The notes under the pieces: generated by a model
The model's database searches: none
What the model saw: the letters and a program-made list of their open reading frames with translations, nothing else
Told to the model about the DNA's origin: nothing
Assembly (NCBI GenBank): GCA_024760905.1
Contig: CM045729.1
Location: 76,108,550-76,172,549, forward strand
Length of the DNA: 64,000 nt
Source of the DNA: Plotosus lineatus
Taxonomy: Eukaryota > Chordata > Actinopteri > Siluriformes > Plotosidae
Direction of reading: 5' to 3'
Shown here: positions 57,746 to 64,000 of the stretch, piece after piece
How positions within the stretch are numbered: position 1 is the first letter of the stretch
How the letters are laid out: every line of letters begins with the position of its first letter
Program-made: the position numbers and the translations under genes

Positions 57746-59368
57746 ATGAGGCGGGGGGCCACTAACCAGTGTCTCTCCCCCTTATGCCGGTCCCAAGCCC
57801 GGATAAATGCAGAGGGTTGCGACAGGAAGGGCATCCGGCGTAAAACTTCTGCCAAAAAAAAAATGCAAATGATCAATACAGAATTCATACCGGATTGGTC
57901 GAGGCCCAGGTTAACAACGACCGCCATCAGTGCTGTCAACCAACAGGGTGCTGATGGAAATTGGACTACTGTTGGTCGAAGACGTCGAAGAAGGAGAGGC
58001 GGGAGGCGTGTCCGTAGGCAGAGAGAGAAGAGGAAATGCGTGAGCCTCGGACTGAGAGTAGGGACTTTGAATGTTGGAACTATGCAAGGAAAAGATAGGG
58101 AGCTGGCTGACATGATGCAGAGGAGGAAGGTGGACATACTGTGTGTTCAGGAGACAAGGTGGAAAGGTAGAAAGGCTAAAAGCTTAGGAGCAGGGTTTAA
58201 ACTGTTTTATAATGGTGTGGATGGGAAGAGAAATGGAGTAGGAGTCATCTTGAAGGAGGGGTTTGTCAGGAATGTTCTAGAAGTGAAAAGAGTGTCAGAC
58301 AGAGTGATGAGTCTCAAGTTAGAAATTGAAGGCGTGATAGTCAATGTTGTTAGTGCTTATGCCCCACAGGCAGGATGTAAGCTAGAAGAGAAGGAGAGAT
58401 TCTGGAGTGAGTTAGATGAAGTGATGCAGAGTACCCCCAGAGGTGAAAGGGTGTTCATTGGAGCAGACTTCAATGGACATGTTGGTGCAGGCAACAGAGG
58501 GGACGAGGAAGTGATGGGCAGGTTTGGTATCCAGGACAGGAACACAGAAGGACAGATGTTGATCGATTTTGCAAAAAGGATGGAAATGGCTGTGGTGAAT
58601 ACTTTCTTCAAGAAGAAACAGAAGCATAGGGTGACTTATGAAAGTGGAGGTAAGAGCACACAGGTAGACTACATCTTGTGTAGGGGATGTAATTTGAAGG
58701 AATTCAGTGACTGCAAAGTAGTAGTGGGTGAGAGTGTTGCCAAACAGCATAGGATGGTGGTGTGCAGGATGACACTGATGGTGAGAAAGGTGAAAAAGGC
58801 AAAGGTAGAGCAGAAGACAAAGAGGTGGAAGCTGAAAAAGGAAGAGTGTCGTGTTGTCTTCAAGGAGGAGTTGAAACAGGCTTTGGGTAGTCAGGAAGTG
58901 CTTCCAGAGGACTGGACAACCACAGCCAATGTGATCAGGGAGACCGGTAGGAGAGAACTTGGTGTGTCCTCTGGAAGGAAAGTAGATAAGGAAACTTGGT
59001 GGTGGAATGATGAAGTGCAGGAGTGTGTACAAAAGAAGAGGTTAGCCAAGAAGAAGTGGGACATTGAGAGGACCGAAGAGAGGAAACAGGAGTACAGGGA
59101 GACACAGCGTAAGGCGAAGGTAGCAGTGTCAAAGGCCAAACAGAGGGCGTATGATGACTTGTATGATAGGTTGAACAGTAAGGAGGGAGAAAATGATCTA
59201 TACAGGTTAGCACAGCAGAGAAATAGAGATGGGAAAGACGTGCAGCAAGTTAGAGTGATAAAGGACAGAGAGGGAAATGTATTGACTGATGACAGAAGTG
59301 TGCTGGGAAGATGGAAAGAGTACTTTGAAGAGCTGATGAATGAGGAAAGTGAGAGAGAAAAAGAGTAG
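57746..59368 (+). CDS. RTE ORF part 1: leader and endonuclease
   Basis: 540 codons. A basic leader (about residues 1-100, with an RRRRRRGGRRVRRQ run) precedes an apurinic/apyrimidinic-type endonuclease (about 105-330). Visible endonuclease motifs are LRVGTLNVGTMQGK, ILCVQETRWKGR, VVSAYAPQAG, GADFNGHVGAG, and the STQVDYILC and AKQHRMVV blocks near its end; the catalytic Glu, Asp and Asn positions appear intact. A Lys-rich connector follows. The frame ends at 59366 (NEESEREKE), where the copy at 30457-33135 reads on through an A-run one base longer. The likely cause is a one-base deletion. Confidence 0.85.
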   Translation: MRRGATNQCLSPLCRSQARINAEGCDRKGIRRKTSAKKKMQMINTEFIPDWSRPRLTTTAISAVNQQGADGNWTTVGRRRRRRRGGRRVRRQREKRKCVSLGLRVGTLNVGTMQGKDRELADMMQRRKVDILCVQETRWKGRKAKSLGAGFKLFYNGVDGKRNGVGVILKEGFVRNVLEVKRVSDRVMSLKLEIEGVIVNVVSAYAPQAGCKLEEKERFWSELDEVMQSTPRGERVFIGADFNGHVGAGNRGDEEVMGRFGIQDRNTEGQMLIDFAKRMEMAVVNTFFKKKQKHRVTYESGGKSTQVDYILCRGCNLKEFSDCKVVVGESVAKQHRMVVCRMTLMVRKVKKAKVEQKTKRWKLKKEECRVVFKEELKQALGSQEVLPEDWTTTANVIRETGRRELGVSSGRKVDKETWWWNDEVQECVQKKRLAKKKWDIERTEERKQEYRETQRKAKVAVSKAKQRAYDDLYDRLNSKEGENDLYRLAQQRNRDGKDVQQVRVIKDREGNVLTDDRSVLGRWKEYFEELMNEESEREKE

Positions 59369-59373
59369 AAGGG

Positions 59374-60858
59374 GTGACCGTTGAGGAGCAGGAAGTAGCA
59401 AAGATTAGTAAGGGAGAAGTGAGGAGGGCATTGAAGAGGATGAAGAGTGGAAAGGCAGTTGGCCCTGATGACATACCAGTTGAGGTATGGAAGTGTCTAG
59501 GGGAGGTAGCAGTAGATTTTCTGACAAGAATATTCAACAAGGTCTTAGAAAGTGAGCAGATGCCTGAGGAATGGAGGAGAAGTGTGCTTGTGCCCATTTT
59601 TAAGAACAAGGGCGATGTACAGAGTTGTGGCAACTACAGAGGGATAAAGTTGATGAGCCATACAATGAAGCTATGGGAAAGAATAGTGGAAGCAAGACTA
59701 AGGGCAGAGGTCAGCATTTGTGAACAACAGTTTGGTTTCATGCCAAGAAAGAGCACCACAGATGCAGTGTTTGTTTTGAGGATGTTAATAGAGAAGTACA
59801 GAGAAGGTCAGAAGGAGCTGCATTGTGCCTTTGTGGATGTGGAGAAAGCATATGACAGGGTGCCGAGAGAAGAACTGTGGTATTGTATGAGGAAGTCTGG
59901 AGTGACAGAGAAGTATGTTAGAGTGGTGCAGGACATGTATGATAGATGTAAGACAGTGGTGAGGTGTGCTGTCGGTGTGACAGAAGAGTTCAAGGTGGAG
60001 GCGGGACTGCATCAAGGGTCAGCTCTCAGCCCCTTCTTGTTTGCTATGGTGATGGACAGGCTAACAGATGAGGTTAGACAAGAATCTCCATGGACTATGA
60101 TGTTTGCAGATGACATAGTGATCTGTAGTGAGAGCAGAGACCAAGTGGAGGAAAATTTAGAGAGGTGGAGGTATGCCCTGGAAAGGAGGGGATTGAAGGT
60201 TAGTCTTAGTAAGACAGAATACATGTGTGTGAACGACAAGGACCCAAGAGGAACTTTGAGGTTACAGGGGGCAGAGATAAAGAAGGTGGAGGATTTTAAG
60301 TACTTAGGCTCAACAATCCAGAGCAATGGAGAGTGTGGAAAAGAGGTGAAGAAGTGCGTGCAGGCAGGTTGGAATGGCTGGAGAAAAGTGTCCGGTGTGA
60401 TGTGTGATAGGAGAGTATCGGCAAGAATGAAGGGAAAAGTGTACAAGACGGTGATGAGGCCAGCTATGTTGTATGGTTTAGAGACAGTGGCCCTGGGTAA
60501 AAGACAGGAGTCAGAGTTGGAGGTAGCAGAGATGAAAATGTTGAGGTTCTCTTTGGGAGTAACGAGGATGGATAGGATCAGAAATGAGTACATCAGAGGG
60601 ACAGCACATGTTAGATGTTTTGGAGACAAAGTCAGAGAGGCTAGATTGAGATGGTTTGGACATGTACAGAGGAGGGATAGTGAGTATATTGGTTGTAGGA
60701 TGCTGAGGTTGGAACTACCAGGCAAAAGGCCCAGAGGAAGACCAAAGAGAAGATTTATGGATGCAGTGAAGGCGGACATGAAGGTCGTTGGAGTAAGAGT
60801 AGAAGATGCAGAGGATAGGGAGAGATGGAGGCAGATCATTTGCTGTGGCGACCCCTGA
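59374..60858 (+). CDS. RTE ORF part 2: reverse transcriptase and C-terminus
   Basis: 494 codons without a stop. RT motifs in order: GPDDIPVEVWK (about residue 29), FKNKGDVQSCGNYRGIK, EQQFGFMPRKSTTDAVF, DVEKAYDRVPREEL, GLHQGSALSPFLFAMVMD and MMFADDIVICSE (catalytic Asp pair, about residue 248). The thumb includes KYLGSTIQSN, and the C-terminal region RWFGHVQRRDSEYIGC and [16 protein letters not shown], ending CCGDP. The Met at 59374 is not a true start; it follows the frame break. All catalytic residues look intact. Confidence 0.9.
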   Translation: MTVEEQEVAKISKGEVRRALKRMKSGKAVGPDDIPVEVWKCLGEVAVDFLTRIFNKVLESEQMPEEWRRSVLVPIFKNKGDVQSCGNYRGIKLMSHTMKLWERIVEARLRAEVSICEQQFGFMPRKSTTDAVFVLRMLIEKYREGQKELHCAFVDVEKAYDRVPREELWYCMRKSGVTEKYVRVVQDMYDRCKTVVRCAVGVTEEFKVEAGLHQGSALSPFLFAMVMDRLTDEVRQESPWTMMFADDIVICSESRDQVEENLERWRYALERRGLKVSLSKTEYMCVNDKDPRGTLRLQGAEIKKVEDFKYLGSTIQSNGECGKEVKKCVQAGWNGWRKVSGVMCDRRVSARMKGKVYKTVMRPAMLYGLETVALGKRQESELEVAEMKMLRFSLGVTRMDRIRNEYIRGTAHVRCFGDKVREARLRWFGHVQRRDSEYIGCRMLRLELPGKRPRGRPKRRFMDAVKADMKVVGVRVEDAEDRERWRQIICCGDP

Positions 60859-60902
60859 AGGGAACAGCCGAAAGGAAAAGAATAAGATGTAGGTTTGGAT
60901 AA

Positions 60903-61068
60903 GATATTTCTCTGAACAAATAACATCACACCAGGAAAACTGCATTTTTTTTAAATAATTGTATTATCTTTGTGTAATAATTAAATGTATGATGATCTGA
61001 AAAAGTTAAGTGGGACAAAGGTGCAAAAAAGTAAAAAATCAGTAAGGGAGCAAACACTTTGGCACAGC
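60903..61068 (-). mobile_element. Tc1-like element, terminal part
   Basis: It ends in gggagcaaacactttggcac then agcaatgta, an inverted-repeat terminus of a Tc1-like family on the minus strand next to TA. It is the outer part of the element carrying the relic at 57050-57530. The RTE LINE inserted between them. Confidence 0.6.
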
Positions 61069-61469
61069 AATGTATGTGCGCCCCCATCCTTGCACAGGTT
61101 TCCTCTAAGTACTCCAGGTTTTGTTTTTTGTTTTTTTTTCAATCTGAAGTAATATTTTTAAGATTCAAAAAACCCCTGTGACACATGAGAGAGCACAGGA
61201 AGCAGTCTCCCTTGCCCGGACACGGGTCACCGGGGTTCCCTCCTGGGGTCAGGCCCAGGGGAGGGGCTCGAAGGCGAGCGCCTGGTGGTCGGGCTTATGC
61301 CCATGGAGCCTGGCCGGGCCTAGCCCGAAAAGGAGACATGGGTCCGCCCTCCCATGGACCCACCACCCGTGGGAGGAGTTTTAGGGGTCGGGTGCAGTGT
61401 GAGTTGGGTGGCAGCCAAAGGCATGGGTTCTGTCGGACCGATCATTGGCTACTTACTCTGACCCTTGGG

Positions 61470-62270
61470 ACATGGAATGTCACCTCTCTGGCGGGAAAGG
61501 AGCCTGATTTGGTGCGTGAGGTGGAGAGATACCAACTAGATATAGTCGGGCTCACCTCAACGCATAGCTTGGGCTCTGGAACCATCCATCTCGAAAGAGG
61601 CTGGACCTTCTTCTATTCTGGAGTTGCTCATGGGGAGAGGCGGCGAGCCGGTGTAGGTATTCTTGTTGCCCCCCGTCTCAGTGCCCAAATGTTGGGGTTC
61701 TCCCTGGTTGACGAAAGGGTAGCTTCCCTCCGTCTTCAGGTGGGGGGACGGGCCCTGACTGTTATTTGTGCTTATGCAACAAATGACAGTTCAGAGTACC
61801 CACCCTTTTTGGTCTTTGGAGGGGGTGTTGGAGAACTCTCCCTCGGGAGACTTGCTCGTTGTCTTGGGAGACTTCAACGCCCATGTGGGCAACGATAGTG
61901 TGACTTGGAAGGGTGTGATCAGTAGGTAAGGCCTCTCCAGTCTGAATTCGAATGGTGTTTCGTTGTTGGACTTCTGTGCTCATCAACTTTGTCTATCACA
62001 AACACCTTGTTCGAACATAAGGGTGTCCATAAATGCACTTGGCACCAGGACACCCTAGGTCGCAGTTCAAAGATTGACTTTGTAGTCGTGTCATCGGACT
62101 TGCGACCATATGTTCTGGACACTCGGGTGAAGAGAGGAGCTGAGCTGTCTACCGATCACAACCTGGTGGTGAGTTGGCTTCGGTGGTGTGGGAGGTTGCC
62201 TTCCAGACCTGGCAGGCCCAAGCGTGTAATCAGGGTTTGCTGGGAACATTTGGCGGAGTCCCCTGTCTGA
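61470..62270 (+). pseudogene. Rex3 endonuclease domain, frameshifted
   Basis: Visible pieces: [53 protein letters not shown] short reading in another frame gives the [13 protein letters not shown] block at about 61860-61900, and then STDHNLVVSWL near 62165. Catalytic blocks are recognisable but spread over at least three frames. Confidence 0.8.
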
Positions 62271-62841
62271 GAGGCCTTTTCCTCCCACCTCCGGCAGAGC
62301 TACAACCACGTTCCGGAGGAGGCGGGGGGCATGGAATCCGAATGGGCCATGTTTCGTGCCTCCATTGCTGAGGCGGCAGCCCATAGCTGTGGCCATAAGG
62401 TCGTCGGTGCTTGTCGTGGCGGTAATCCCCAAACCCGGTGGTGGACATCTGCGGTGAAGGGGGCCGTCCAGCTGAAGAAGGAGGCCTATCAGGTTCTGTT
62501 AGCCTGTGGGACTCCTGAGGCAGCAAACGGTTACTGGCAGGCCAAACGTGCTGCAGCCAAGGCTGTCACAGATGCAATATCTCGACGTGGGAGGAGTTCG
62601 GTGAGGGCCTGGAGACTGATTATTGGTTGGCATCAAAAAGGTTCTGGGCCACCATCCGACACCTCAGGAGCGGGAAGCAGTTCTTCACAAACACTGTTTA
62701 CAGTGGAGGTGGGGAGCTGCTTACCTTGACTGGAGATGTTGTCGAGAGGTGGAGGGAATACTTTGAGGACCTCCTCAATCCCACCAACACGCCCTCCATG
62801 GAGGAGGAAGACCCTGGGGTGAGGGTCCGCCCATCACTGGA

Positions 62842-63762
62842 GTGGAGGTCACTGAGGTTGTCAAAAAGCTCCTCGGTGGTCGAGCTCCGGGGTTGGACGA
62901 GATCCGCCCGGAATATCTCAGGGCTCTGGATGTTGTAGGACTGTCTTGGTTGACACGTCTCTGCAACATCGCGTGGTCATCAGGGGCTGTACCTCTGGAT
63001 TGGCAAACTGGGGTGGTGGTCCCAAATTTTAAGAAGGGGGACCGGAGGTTGTGTTCCAATTATCGGGGAATTACACTCCTCAGCCTACCTGGGAAAGTTT
63101 ATGCAGGGGTACTAGAGAGGAGGATCAGACCGATAGTCGAACCTTGGATTCAGGAGGAACAATGTGGTTTTCCTCCTGGCCGCAGCACTCTTGACCAACT
63201 CTATACACTTCACATGATTCTGGAGGGGGCATGGGAGTTTGCCCAATCTGTCCACATGTGCTTTGTGGATTTGGAGAAGGCTTTCGACCGTGTTCCTCGA
63301 ACGATCTTGTGGGGCGTGCTCCGAGAGTATGGTGTTCCGGATCCGTTGCTACGAGCTATTCGGTCGCTGTATCTACGGAGCCAGAGTTTGGTCCATATTG
63401 GTAACAGCAGGTCAGGTTTGTTTCCAGTGGGAGTTGGAGTCTACCAAGGCTGTCCTTTGTCACCGATTCTGTTCACAATTTTTATGGACAGAATTTCTCG
63501 GCGCAGTCGAGGCGATGAGGGGTTCTGGTTTGGTGGCCATTGGATATCGTCTCTGCTTTTTACGGATGATGTTGTCCTTTTGGCTTCATCAAGTCGGGCC
63601 TTTCAGCTCTCATTGGAGCGATTTGCAGCTGAGTGCGAAGCAGCCGGGATGAAGATCAGTACCTCCAAGTCCGAGGCCATGGTTCTCAGTACACCCTCCG
63701 GGTTAGGAATGAGGTCCTGCCCCAAGTGGAGGAGTTTAAGTGTCTTGGGGTCTTGTTTATGA
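62842..63762 (+). pseudogene. Rex3 reverse transcriptase
   Basis: 306 open codons with GRAPGLDEIRPEYLRALD, DWQTGVVVPNFKKGDR, CSNYRGITLLSLPGKVY, EQCGFPPGRSTLDQLYTL, DLEKAFDRVPRTIL, VGVYQGCPLSPILFTIFMD and LLFTDDVVLLASS (FTDD where FADD is usual). After a frameshift near 63720 the thumb continues in another frame (VEEFKCLGVLFMSEGRMERE) open to the window end. The N-terminal Met is internal to the ancestral ORF. Confidence 0.88.
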
Positions 63763-64000
63763 GTGAGGGAAGGATGGAGCGAGAGATTGACAGATGGATC
63801 GCTGCAGCCTCTGCTGTTAAGCGGTGCCTGTACCGGTCCGTCGTGGTGAAGAAGGAGCTGAGCCACAAGGCGAAGCTCTCAATTTACCAGTCAATCTACG
63901 TTCCAACCCTCACCCATGGTCACGAGCTTTGGGTAATGACCGAAAGAACAAGATCTTGGATACAAGCGGCTGAAATGAGCTTCCTTCGCCGGGTGGCGGG

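Larger units (their letters stand above)
57738..60886 (+). mobile_element. RTE-like LINE, full length, perfect TSD
   Basis: It runs from the family 5' end (atgcagccatgaggcgg) to the short 3' end (gggaacagccgaaaggaaaa), 3.15 kb. The flanks atgtaggtttggataa at 57722-57737 and 60887-60902 are an identical 16-bp target-site duplication, indicating a recent insertion. The coding region is interrupted only near 59368. It sits inside a Tc1-like relic. A single EN-RT ORF, ~30-bp 3' UTR and short repeat tail fit the RTE clade; exact family not determined. Confidence 0.92.
61175..64000 (+). mobile_element. Rex3 LINE, runs off window
   Basis: A GC-rich 5' UTR (61175-61460) precedes the EN domain (TLGTWNVTSLAGKEPDL, LDIVGLTSTHSLGSG) and the RT. 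The stretches at 63001-63020 and 63445-63465 match the classic Rex3 primer sites as I remember them, which makes the family call firm. EN is broken by frameshifts near 61800, 61930 and 62270. Rex3 belongs to the RTE clade of teleost LINEs. The 3' end lies beyond the window. Confidence 0.9.

Noticed and set aside
58000..59368. A host craniofacial development protein 2-like gene
   Set aside because: EN domains of RTE LINEs are often mislabelled this way. The RT domain, family 5' and 3' ends and target duplication show it is a retrotransposon.

Overview
This window looks like an intergenic or intronic, transposon-saturated stretch of a teleost fish genome. The main evidence is a Rex1 reverse-transcriptase fragment, a long Rex3 copy, many RTE-like LINE copies, several Tc1-like transposases, hAT and pogo/Tigger-like elements, a Ty3/gypsy-type element with a PNMA-like gag, and abundant tRNA-derived SINEs and microsatellites. 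There is no sign of bacterial gene organisation, and no convincing multi-exon host gene was found. The best host-exon candidate is a short terminal-exon-like segment at 15102-15189. Family names come from reading motifs by eye and from memory, without a database search.

Layout. 1-21000: AT-rich sequence with about ten SINE copies, compound microsatellites, a 1.1-kb foldback structure (7873-8982) inside a Tigger-like relic, an RTE 3' fragment (16928-17432), a SINE whose 3' tail matches the LINE at 33145-36962, and a Rex1 fragment bracketed by ~95-bp inverted repeats (19269-20505). 21000-30000: a hAT element (21341-25159) interrupted by an RTE copy with its own target-site duplication, a Tc1-like element with a broken DD34E transposase (25299-26931), a TA-flanked MITE carrying a SINE (27097-28030), and a scrambled head-to-head RTE locus (28049-29690). 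30000-38000: two LINEs back to back, an RTE copy on the minus strand (30457-33135) and a second LINE lineage on the plus strand (33145-36962), followed by very long (TA)n arrays. 38000-46500: SINEs, an old RTE copy (40585-42095) and Tc1-like relics. 46517-54299: a complete 7.8-kb LTR retrotransposon on the minus strand with ~98% identical LTRs. It lies beside the left end of a Tc1-like element whose transposase remnant reappears at 56150-56790. 54300-64000: a relic integrase C-terminus, a Rex3 fragment, another Tc1 relic (57050-57530 plus 60903-61068) split by a near-intact full-length RTE LINE (57738-60886, perfect 16-bp target-site duplication), and a Rex3 copy running off the window end.

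How the parts work together. The elements form LINE/SINE partnerships. SINE-1 has a tRNA-like head with two alternative 3' ends. Tail A is an L2-like end shared with SINE-2. Tail B is built from the 5' and 3' termini of the RTE LINE present in this window. A SINE-2 variant at 18575-18992 carries the 3' end of the 33145-36962 LINE. The DNA transposons act as landing sites for the retroelements, so relative ages can be read from the nesting. Almost all coding regions are broken; the RTE copy at 57738-60886 is the closest to intact.
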